5,012 bases of DNA from positions 1 to 5,012 of the forward strand of contig JAFCZZ010000155.1 of NCBI GenBank assembly GCA_019314085.1. Direction: 5' to 3'. The stretch is from Deltaproteobacteria bacterium (lineage in GTDB: Bacteria; Desulfobacterota; Syntrophia; Syntrophales; UBA2210). The notes under the pieces are model-generated. The model searched no databases, had not been told where the DNA came from, and saw only the letters and a program-made list of their open reading frames with translations. Below, piece after piece: positions 1 through 5,012 of this stretch; the first letter of the stretch is position 1, and each line of letters starts with the position of its first letter. The position numbers and the translations under genes are program-made.

Positions 1-1422
1 CTCAGGCGTCTGGAAAACCCGGACCCCGTTCTCCGTACCGAAGCGGGCGGCAAGGGCCTTAAACTTTACGATGAGGTGGACCGAGACCCTCATGCGGGAA
101 GTGTCCTCCAGACACGTTCACTCTCCATCGTAGGGAAAGAGTGGAAAATTATTCCCGCCCGGAGCGCAATGGCCAAAAACCTCCCGGTTTCGACACCTTT
201 TGATAAGGAAGTCGCGGGCTTTGTTACCCAAACCCTGAAAGGCTGCAACTTCAAACAGGCCCGGAAGGAAGTACTCCAGGCTGTTCTTTATGGATTTTAT
301 GTAATTGAAATTCTGTGGAAATATAAAGACGGCGCCATAACAATCGAAAAAATTATCGGGAAGCACCCACGCCGGTTCATTTTCACTTTGGCACGGCAAC
401 TTCGGCTTCTCACACCACAGAACATGATTGAGGGGGAGGAGGTCCCCGATCGCAAGTTCGTTGTTTTTACTTTCGACGATTCCGACAACCCCTACGGAAA
501 GGGACTGGGACGCAAGCTCTGGTGGCCGGTCTGGTTTAAAAAGCACGGCATCAAATTCTGGCTGATATTTGCGGAAAAATTCGGCATGCCTACAACCATA
601 GGGAAATATCCGCCGGGAACAGAGCCTAAACAACAGCAGGCATTGCTGGATGCCATCGATGCCATCCAGAACGAGACAGGGGTGAAGATCCCCGACACGA
701 TGACTATCGACTTACTGGAAGCGCGAAGAACCGGCACGGTAAATACATACGAAAGCCTCTGTGTTTTTATGGACCGTCAGATATCCAAGGCTACCCTGGG
801 GCAGACCGCAACCACCGAGGGGACCCCCGGAAAGTTGGGTAATGAGCAATCCCAGGATGATGTCAAACAGGACATTATAGAGGCAGACGCCGAGCTTCTC
901 GACGAATGCCTGAACAATTCGCTGATCCCCTGGATCGTGGACTATAACTTCTCCGGTGTGACGGAATACCCGAAGATCAAGACCCATGCCGAAAAGAAAC
1001 CTAACCTCAAGGAGCGCAGCGAGATTGACAAAACCGTCACAAAAGAGATCGGTGTGCCCGTGTCGAAAAAATATTTTTACGAGACCTACAATATCCCGGA
1101 GCCCGCGGAGGGCGAAGATGTTGTTGAGACTGCAACTGCAGGTACACCCTTCGGATTCGCCGAAAACCGGCGCTACACGCCCGAACAGGAGGCTCTGGAG
1201 GGTCTGGTCGCAAAAACAGGAAAAGAGGCGAAGAAAGCCATGTCCGGCGTCCTGGAGCCCGTTCGTGAGATTATTCTGAAGGCAGGTTCCCTGACGGAGA
1301 TCAGAGACAAGATATATGGAGCCTATTCCGATATGGATCCGCGCGACCTGGAAGATCTTGTGGCGCGGGCGATCTATACGGCGGATCTTTTCGGACGCGA
1401 CGCAGTGATGGAAAAAATGTAG
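1..1422 (+). CDS. Mu-like phage portal protein (DUF935 / Mu gp29 family), 5' partial
   Basis: The frame is open from base 1 to the TAG at 1420-1422, giving 473 visible residues. The GTG at 76 is not the real start: the 25 codons before it read as portal sequence (LENPDPVLRTEAGG, then KLYDEVDRDPHAGSVLQTR). This matches the conserved N-terminal part of Mu-type portals, where 'D.HI/A.S.L.TR...V.G..W' is typical. Probably a few tens of N-terminal codons lie outside the window. Other family-like parts are the segment around residues 86-115 (GFYVIEILWKYKDG), the 'NPYGKGLGRKLWWPVWFKKHGIKFW' stretch near residues 164-188, 'EKFGMPTTIGKYPPGT' near 192, and a C-terminal 'VARAIYTADLFGRDAV' tail. In the family the protein forms the dodecameric ring at one capsid vertex through which DNA is packaged and to which the tail attaches. 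No frameshift or missing block is visible, so the gene looks functional. Family assignment is from remembered sequence patterns. Confidence 0.93.
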   Translation, partial: LRRLENPDPVLRTEAGGKGLKLYDEVDRDPHAGSVLQTRSLSIVGKEWKIIPARSAMAKNLPVSTPFDKEVAGFVTQTLKGCNFKQARKEVLQAVLYGFYVIEILWKYKDGAITIEKIIGKHPRRFIFTLARQLRLLTPQNMIEGEEVPDRKFVVFTFDDSDNPYGKGLGRKLWWPVWFKKHGIKFWLIFAEKFGMPTTIGKYPPGTEPKQQQALLDAIDAIQNETGVKIPDTMTIDLLEARRTGTVNTYESLCVFMDRQISKATLGQTATTEGTPGKLGNEQSQDDVKQDIIEADAELLDECLNNSLIPWIVDYNFSGVTEYPKIKTHAEKKPNLKERSEIDKTVTKEIGVPVSKKYFYETYNIPEPAEGEDVVETATAGTPFGFAENRRYTPEQEALEGLVAKTGKEAKKAMSGVLEPVREIILKAGSLTEIRDKIYGAYSDMDPRDLEDLVARAIYTADLFGRDAVMEKM

Positions 1423-1468
1423 GGGACTGTCCCAGGAATTTTCGGAACGAAAACCCGGGACTGTCCCC
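1422..1468. repeat. REP-like palindromic hairpin element between portal and F-like gene
   Basis: Two copies of GGGACTGTCCC (1423-1433 and 1457-1467) bracket a smaller inverted repeat, TTTTCG-GAA-CGAAAA (1439-1453). Each 11-mer is itself a palindrome around one central base. The outer arms GGGGACTGTCCC (1422-1433) and GGGACTGTCCCC (1457-1468) are complementary except for the central T:T, so the whole unit can fold into one long imperfect hairpin with a short bulge. It starts inside the portal stop codon and ends 15 bases before the next ATG. There is no T-run after it, so a simple intrinsic terminator is unlikely. The motif resembles dispersed chromosomal REP elements mobilised by Y1 (RAYT) transposases; that link is inference from memory, not shown here. 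Confidence 0.75.
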
Positions 1469-1483
1469 GGTGGAAAGAAGCCC

Positions 1484-2242
1484 ATGAAGCTAATCAGCCC
1501 TGACATAGTACTCGAACCCCTCCCATTCGATGAGGCGATCGAATACTTCGGCGCGCGGATCCCGATGACGCCGGAGCAGTTCGCCGCCCTCTCCGAAGAG
1601 GCAAAGACCACAGCGTTCATGGTCGGAGGCGTTGCCCGCATGGACCTGTGCGAAGGGATACATGGCGCCGTTCTCAAAGCTCTCGAAGACGGGGAAACTC
1701 TGGCGGATTTTCAGGGCAGGATCGGAGAGATATTTCAGGCCCAGGGGTTTGCAGCGGGGGAAGAGGGATTAGGCGCCTGGCGGATGGAGACCATTTTCCG
1801 GACGAACATTCAGACCGCCTACAACGTCGGGAGATACAACCAGATGGAAGATATGAAAGATGAATTTCCATACTGGGAATACGATGCCGTGAACGATTCA
1901 AACACACGGCCCGAACATGCCGCCCTCGACGGGAAAGTCTTCCCGGCAGACGATCCCTTCTGGGATACATGGTATCCGCCGAACGGCTACAACTGCCGGT
2001 GCGGAGTGCTCCCGGTGCATAAGTATGTGGCTGAAGAGGAAGGACTGAAGATCGAAACGGATGATCCTACGGGGAAACTGATCGAGCCGATCGATGCCGC
2101 GGGGAATAAGCTCCCGGCCCGGCCACTGATGCCCGACCCGGGGTTTGCGACGAATCCGGCAAAACAGCCCTGGAAACCGGACCTCGGAAAATATCCGGAC
2201 GAACTCCGGAAACAATATGGAAAGGAGGAAAAAAGCAGATGA
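1484..2242 (+). CDS. Minor head / head morphogenesis protein, Mu F-like (SPP1 gp7 superfamily)
   Basis: This is a 252-residue protein. The ATG at 1484 is preceded by a purine-rich GGAAAGAAG (1472-1480), a moderate ribosome site just past the hairpin. The diagnostic Mu F-like domain covers about residues 98-180. It has a helix with 'TIFRTNIQTAYNVGRYNQM', then 'PYWEYDAVNDSNTRPEHAALDGKVFP', and ends in 'YPPNGYNCRCGVLPV' with the paired Cys171/Cys173 typical of the family. Residues 1-97 are mostly helical and carry 'AIEYFGARIPMTPEQFAAL', a usual lead-in for this family. In Mu and SPP1 relatives the protein sits with the portal inside the head and is needed for assembly or DNA delivery. The tail after residue 185 is short, rich in Pro and charged residues, and ends almost at once, so the protein is compact compared with the longer Mu F. 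The stop TGA (2240-2242) overlaps the next start as ATGA, implying translational coupling. Confidence 0.92.
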   Translation: MKLISPDIVLEPLPFDEAIEYFGARIPMTPEQFAALSEEAKTTAFMVGGVARMDLCEGIHGAVLKALEDGETLADFQGRIGEIFQAQGFAAGEEGLGAWRMETIFRTNIQTAYNVGRYNQMEDMKDEFPYWEYDAVNDSNTRPEHAALDGKVFPADDPFWDTWYPPNGYNCRCGVLPVHKYVAEEEGLKIETDDPTGKLIEPIDAAGNKLPARPLMPDPGFATNPAKQPWKPDLGKYPDELRKQYGKEEKSR

Positions 2243-3477
2243 ATTTCAAAGGATTCGACGACTGGATACCGATATTCAAAACCGGCAGACATACCGACTC
2301 GGCGAGGAATATCCGGGAATGGACGGAGGGAGACCTCGACCGGATCGTCGATAAATATGACCCGGCGAACCATGAGGCGCCTATCGTCATCGGGCACCCG
2401 GAAGAGAGCGCTCCCGCGTATGGATGGGCTGAAAAGCTGAAACGGGAAGGCGGGATTCTCTATGCCAAAGCTAGGGATGTTGTTCCCGAATTTGCCGACA
2501 TGGTGAAAAAGGGGCTCTACAAGAAGCGCTCCATCTCGCTCTATCCGGATCTCACTCTCAGGCATATCGGATTCCTGGGCGCTACGCCGCCCGCGGTGAA
2601 GGGGCTTTCGAATATGGCATTTTCAGGAGGTGACGCTGTAACCATCGAATTTTCAGATACGCCGTCCTGGATATGGAACAATATCGCAGATGTTTTCCGG
2701 AGCATCCGCGACTGGATCATCGAAAAAGAGGGCGTCGAGACGGCCGATCAAATCATCCGGGACTGGAACATTGAGGATATCAGGGCGCAGGCCAACAAAC
2801 CTGAAGACGATGTCGCCCAGGTAGCATATAGAGAAAAAACAAACAACAAGGAGGTAACAACGATGGAATTCAAAGACAAACTGAAAGGGCTTCTCGGAAC
2901 ACTCGGTATCGACGTCTCGAAGATACCCGATGATGCCCTGCCCGGCAAAGCACCCGAAGGCAGCGGCGCGGTAATGTTCTCCGAGGCAGACATCGAAGCG
3001 GCAAAGAAGAAAGCCGCAGCAGATGAACGCAAGAAAACGGAGCTGGAGTTCGCGGAAAAGGAGCGTAAAACTCGCGAGGATGCCCGTAAAGAAGAGATCT
3101 CCACCTGGTGCGAGGCACAGGTCAAAGAGGGAAGATTAACGCCCGCCCTGGTCAAATACGGCGTTCCTGAGATCATGAATTCTCTGGCGTCGAACGAAGA
3201 TATCATCGAGTTCGGCGAGGCGAAGGAAAAGGCCACCATGTACGACCGGTTCAAGGCGCTCTTTGAGACAGAGCTTCCGAAGCTGATCAACTTCGGCGAG
3301 ATCGCCACGCGCGACACAGACGTGAGCGGTTCCGGGGATGCGGGAGGAAAGCTCGAAACACTGACCCGTAAAAAGATGGAAGGAAACGACAAGCTCTCCT
3401 ACAGCGAGGCCTTCAATGCGGTCCAGCGGGAGAACCCCGACCTGGCGAATGAATACGCCGCCGAGATCCGGGGCTAA
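2239..3477 (+). CDS. Head maturation protease with C-terminal scaffold region (Mu I-like)
   Basis: This 412-residue protein starts at ATG 2239 behind a strong AAAGGAGG (2221-2228), overlapping the F-like stop by four bases. The N-terminal protease domain (about residues 1-140) matches the Mu-like I protein family: 'EAPIVIGHPEESAPAYGWAEKL' with His53, 'GGILYAKARDVVPEFADMVKKGLYKKRSISLYPD' with Ser98 and Ser100, then 'LRHIGFLGATPPAVKGL'. His53 and one of the two serines are plausible catalytic residues by analogy with prohead serine proteases; which serine is used cannot be told from sequence. A linker follows ('SIRDWIIEKEGVETADQIIRDW', about residues 153-174), then a charged helical scaffold part from residue 209 onward. 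In the family the protease is packaged with the scaffold, cleaves it, and may cleave itself during head maturation. The C-terminal 'LSYSEAFNAVQRENPDLANEYAAEI' is a common ending in this family. No frameshift is seen. Confidence 0.92.
   Translation: MNFKGFDDWIPIFKTGRHTDSARNIREWTEGDLDRIVDKYDPANHEAPIVIGHPEESAPAYGWAEKLKREGGILYAKARDVVPEFADMVKKGLYKKRSISLYPDLTLRHIGFLGATPPAVKGLSNMAFSGGDAVTIEFSDTPSWIWNNIADVFRSIRDWIIEKEGVETADQIIRDWNIEDIRAQANKPEDDVAQVAYREKTNNKEVTTMEFKDKLKGLLGTLGIDVSKIPDDALPGKAPEGSGAVMFSEADIEAAKKKAAADERKKTELEFAEKERKTREDARKEEISTWCEAQVKEGRLTPALVKYGVPEIMNSLASNEDIIEFGEAKEKATMYDRFKALFETELPKLINFGEIATRDTDVSGSGDAGGKLETLTRKKMEGNDKLSYSEAFNAVQRENPDLANEYAAEIRG
2848..2855 (+). promoter_or_regulatory. 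Internal Shine-Dalgarno site deciding the nested scaffold start
   Basis: AAGGAGGT lies inside the protease reading frame, seven bases before an in-frame ATG at 2863. It is a full-length match to the bacterial anti-SD and at least as good as the SD sites of the bona fide genes in this window. It lies in the linker between protease and scaffold regions, exactly where a separate scaffold would be expected to start. It sits within a locally A-rich, probably unstructured stretch (about 2831-2862). Confidence 0.85.
2863..3477 (+). CDS. Nested in-frame scaffold protein (Mu Z-like), alternative product of the protease gene
   Basis: Translation from the internal ATG gives 204 residues identical to the C-terminal half of the protease. 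Residues about 40-90 are a dense run of Ala, Glu, Lys and Arg ('EADIEAAKKKAAADERKK' and onward), predicted helical or coiled coil, as expected for an internal scaffold. This is followed by 'EGRLTPALVKYGVPEIMNSL', a Gly/Ser-rich linker near 155-162, and a conserved helical ending. By analogy with Mu I/Z and lambda C/Nu3, the short form would be the abundant core scaffold on which capsid subunits assemble, while the long form brings the protease into the prohead through the shared C-terminus. The second start methionine context ('MEFKDKL') resembles a real N-terminus. That the short protein is made is inferred from the SD and the family precedent, not demonstrated. Confidence 0.8.
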   Translation: MEFKDKLKGLLGTLGIDVSKIPDDALPGKAPEGSGAVMFSEADIEAAKKKAAADERKKTELEFAEKERKTREDARKEEISTWCEAQVKEGRLTPALVKYGVPEIMNSLASNEDIIEFGEAKEKATMYDRFKALFETELPKLINFGEIATRDTDVSGSGDAGGKLETLTRKKMEGNDKLSYSEAFNAVQRENPDLANEYAAEIRG

Positions 3478-3485
3478 CTAAAAAA

Positions 3486-3533
3486 CAGGGGCCAGGGGTT
3501 AGCACCGAACCCTGAACCCTGAACCCAATCTTT
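3486..3533. repeat. Hairpin plus 7-bp tandem repeat, copy 1 (upstream of decoration gene)
   Basis: The left arm CAGGGGCCAGGGGTT (3486-3500) faces AACCCTGAACCCTG (3508-3521), an imperfect 14-15 bp stem with a two-base mismatch and one bulged G around a 7-base loop. The right arm is part of a tandem repeat AACCCTG, AACCCTG, AACCC (3508-3526), followed by AATCTTT (3527-3533). The SD of the next gene, AAAGGAGGT (3535-3543), follows directly. A related unit lies at 4306-4374. There is no T-run next to the stem, so termination is doubtful; an mRNA structure or dispersed intergenic repeat is likelier. Confidence 0.75.
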
Positions 3534-3552
3534 CAAAGGAGGTATTATCGAT

Positions 3553-4305
3553 ATGGCAACAGAACAAGCGATATGGAGAGAAACATTTGAGGCGGCGGAG
3601 GACCTCTCGGATTACCAGTATCACTTTGTCGGCATCAGTTCGGCCGGCAAGGCGCAGCTCCTCAATGCCGAGGACGAGGTCGCCGTCGGCATCCTGCAGA
3701 ACGCGCCCGAATCCGGGCAGGCCGCCGAGGTTATGCTCCTCGGAAAATCAAAGCTCGTCGCCAATGCGGCCCTCGCCGTAGGCAAATTTATCAAGCCCGA
3801 GTACGTCTCCGGGACGGACTGCGGCAAGGGCGACGATGCCGGAACCTGGTGGGATACCGCCAGGGGCATGGTAGTCGAAGCAGCCGGCGCGGAAGACGAT
3901 CTCTGCTCGGTCATCCTTCTTGGCCCCTTCCCCAGGACAAAGGGAGGCATGGTCAAACAGATGACCGTGACGGCGATTGCCACAGCGGATAACGAGACAT
4001 TTACAGCGGCACAGATACTTGGCGGTTTTATCGATCGTGATCCTGCAGGCGGAGCACGTACTGATACCCTTCCCACTGCAGCGCTTATGATCGCTGCCCT
4101 GAACCAGGGAAATATCGGTAATGCCATTGAGTTTACCGTTAAGAATTCAGCCGATGCAGCCGAAACGATAACCATCGCAGCCGGTTCTGGCGGAACGGCG
4201 AAAGGTACCATGACGATCGCGCAGAACAATTCCAAGCGGTTCCTGCTCATCCTCACCGGGGCCGCGACATATGACGTGTACAGCCTCGGAACGGTCGTAC
4301 ATTAA
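3553..4305 (+). CDS. Capsid decoration protein, DUF2190-like N-terminus fused to a beta-rich C-terminal domain
   Basis: This 250-residue protein starts at ATG 3553 with a strong SD AAAGGAGGT nine bases upstream. Residues about 1-125 look like the small DUF2190/decoration family: a 'VGISSAGKAQLLNAEDEVAVGILQNAP' strand pair, 'GQAAEVMLLGKSKLVANAALAVGKFI', and a late 'GMVVEAAGAEDDLCSVILLG'. These proteins bind outside the expanded capsid and stabilise it. A short linker ('PFPRTKGGMVKQ', about 125-136) leads to a second domain, about 137-250, with 'TFTAAQILGGFIDRDPAGGARTDTLPTAALMIAAL', 'IEFTVKNSADAAETITIAAGSGGT', 'GTMTIAQNNSKRFLLILTGAATYDVYSLGTV'. This reads as a beta-sandwich module that I recall from other virion proteins; its role may be receptor or surface display, which is inference. 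Position directly before the capsid gene supports a decoration role. There is no signal peptide or membrane segment. The gene is flanked on both sides by copies of one repeat. Confidence 0.82.
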   Translation: MATEQAIWRETFEAAEDLSDYQYHFVGISSAGKAQLLNAEDEVAVGILQNAPESGQAAEVMLLGKSKLVANAALAVGKFIKPEYVSGTDCGKGDDAGTWWDTARGMVVEAAGAEDDLCSVILLGPFPRTKGGMVKQMTVTAIATADNETFTAAQILGGFIDRDPAGGARTDTLPTAALMIAALNQGNIGNAIEFTVKNSADAAETITIAAGSGGTAKGTMTIAQNNSKRFLLILTGAATYDVYSLGTVVH

Positions 4306-4374
4306 CAGGGGTCAGGGATCAGGGGTCAGTACCGACGATCCCTGAAACCTGAAACCTGAAACTAATCTTTTTTT
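4306..4374. repeat. Hairpin plus 7-bp tandem repeat, copy 2 (upstream of capsid gene)
   Basis: The left arm CAGGGGTCAGGGATC (4306-4320) pairs with GATCCCTGAAACCTG (4337-4351) with only two adjacent mismatches, around a 16-base loop. The inner 9 bp (TCAGGGATC / GATCCCTGA) are perfect. The right arm runs into a tandem AAACCTG, AAACCTG, AAAC (4345-4362), then AATCTTTTTTT (4364-4374). The layout, the start just after a TAA stop, the CACCGA/TACCGAC loop, the tandem repeat and the AATCTTT end all match copy 1, so these are diverged members of one family. A seven-T run ends the unit, but it lies 17 bases past the stem, so it is at best a weak terminator. The next SD, AAGGGAGGT (4375-4383), follows at once. 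Confidence 0.78.
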
Positions 4375-4392
4375 AAGGGAGGTTAAAAGAAT

Positions 4393-5012
4393 ATGGGACA
4401 GCCAAACGTAAAAGAACAGATCGTTGCAGGACCGCTGGCGGGAGTATCCGTCGCGTACCGCAACAAAGAGTATATCGCAGACAGGGTCTTCGCCATCCTT
4501 GATGGCGCGGATCCGAAGGCGAAGATTACCGTCTACAAGAAGGGCGCCTGGTTCCGCGATGAAGCGGGAATCAGGGCCGCCGGAACACGCGCAAAACGTG
4601 GCGGTTATCCGACGGGTTCGGTATCTATCTCGACGGATGAATACGCCTTTGCCAAGGAAGTGACCGATGAAGACCGGCGCTTCGCCAAAGCAAAAGGCGC
4701 GCCGGTGCTTCAGCCCGACCAGGATGCCATCGAGTTCGCCGCTGACAAAGTAGATCTCAAGAAAGAGCGTCGCGTAGCGGCAACCGTTACCGGTACGACC
4801 TGGGTGGACGGCAATGTGGGCGGTGAGGATGCCGAAGGGCTCTGGGTCGCGTCATCGGGAAACACCTTTATTGCCGACATCAACAAGGGCAAAAAAGCCA
4901 TCCAGTCGGCCACGGGATTTCTTCCGAATATCCTGGTCGTCGATTATGCCACCTATCTGGGCCTGAAAGAGATCGATGACGTCCTGCAGAAGATCAAATA
5001 CACCCGGCAGGC
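4393..5012 (+). CDS. Major capsid protein (HK97-fold type), 3' partial
   Basis: The frame is open from ATG 4393 to the right edge, giving 206 complete codons with no stop. The SD is AAGGGAGGT, nine bases before the start. The N-terminal part reads 'VAYRNKEYIADRVFAILDG', 'ITVYKKGAWFRDEAGIRAAGTRAKRGGYPTG', 'DEYAFAKEVTDEDR', then 'DAIEFAADKVDLKKERRVAATVTG', and further 'FIADINKGKKAIQSATGFLPNILVVDYATYLGLK'. This pattern ('AYRN..YIAD..FP', 'WFRDEA..RA.GT.A.RGGY', a long helix with many charges, then 'P...V.....' and a helix) is that of a widespread tailed-phage capsid group. It is unlike the Mu T capsid as I remember it. It would form the icosahedral shell on the scaffold encoded upstream. About 40% or more of the protein probably lies beyond the window, so completeness cannot be judged. 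Confidence 0.88.
   Translation, partial: MGQPNVKEQIVAGPLAGVSVAYRNKEYIADRVFAILDGADPKAKITVYKKGAWFRDEAGIRAAGTRAKRGGYPTGSVSISTDEYAFAKEVTDEDRRFAKAKGAPVLQPDQDAIEFAADKVDLKKERRVAATVTGTTWVDGNVGGEDAEGLWVASSGNTFIADINKGKKAIQSATGFLPNILVVDYATYLGLKEIDDVLQKIKYTRQ

Noticed and set aside
76..78. GTG as the start of the portal gene
   Set aside because: The same frame is open to base 1 and the upstream codons encode conserved portal sequence, so the gene continues beyond the left edge.
712..1677. Long 321-codon reading frame on the minus strand across the portal/F junction
   Set aside because: It is antisense to two well-recognised genes, crosses the hairpin, and its translation resembles no family I know; it is a composition shadow.
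2748..3392. 214-codon minus-strand reading frame opposite the scaffold
   Set aside because: It is Ser/Phe-rich because it is the complement of the Glu/Lys/Ala-rich scaffold codons; no family pattern or supporting neighbour.
3508..3526. CRISPR or telomere-like array
   Set aside because: Only about 2.7 units of a 7-bp repeat without spacers; it is the right arm of a hairpin, not an array.
3621..4256. 211-codon minus-strand reading frame opposite the decoration gene
   Set aside because: Lies wholly within a recognisable virion gene with a strong SD on the plus strand; Ala/Ser/Pro-rich shadow translation.
4306..4374. Intrinsic terminator before the capsid gene
   Set aside because: A good stem and a seven-T run are both present, but 16 bases separate them, and the capsid gene downstream has no evident promoter of its own, so it must be read through.
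4424..4663. 79-codon plus-strand reading frame within the capsid gene
   Set aside because: Arg/Ser-rich out-of-frame translation inside the capsid gene.

Overview
The window is a head-assembly module of a tailed phage or, more likely, a prophage related to phage Mu. All genes are on the + strand and follow the order portal, minor head protein (Mu F-like), head maturation protease with a nested scaffold (Mu I/Z-like), decoration protein, and major capsid protein. No host metabolic genes, RNA genes, integrase or transposase lie in the window. Base composition looks moderately GC-rich (judged by eye, not computed). The Shine-Dalgarno sites are strong and canonical (AAGGAGGT type). The host is therefore a bacterium with a standard anti-SD. 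The intergenic palindromes resemble repeats I associate with Desulfobacterota/Geobacter-like genomes, but that host assignment is only a guess.

Layout: bases 1-1422 hold the portal gene, which is cut by the left edge. A 61-base gap follows, filled almost entirely by a REP-like hairpin built from two GGGACTGTCCC palindromes. Bases 1484-2242 encode an F-like minor head protein. Its stop overlaps the start of the protease gene (2239-3477) in an ATGA junction. An in-frame internal ATG at 2863, behind a perfect SD, would give a separate 204-residue scaffold. A 75-base gap with an imperfect hairpin and a short tandem repeat leads to a two-domain decoration protein (3553-4305). An 87-base gap with a second, diverged copy of the same hairpin/tandem repeat leads to the major capsid gene (4393 to the right edge, incomplete).

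How the genes work together (family knowledge): the scaffold and the full-length protease co-assemble with capsid subunits on the portal ring to make a prohead. The F-like protein joins the portal/head interior. The protease then removes scaffold, and the decoration protein binds the expanded shell.

The core genes are recognisable. The parts worth a second look are the nested protease/scaffold start, the fused decoration protein, the absence of a Mu G gene between F and I, the capsid that does not look like Mu T, and structured repeats in every non-overlapping gene junction, including a pair that flanks the decoration gene exactly.
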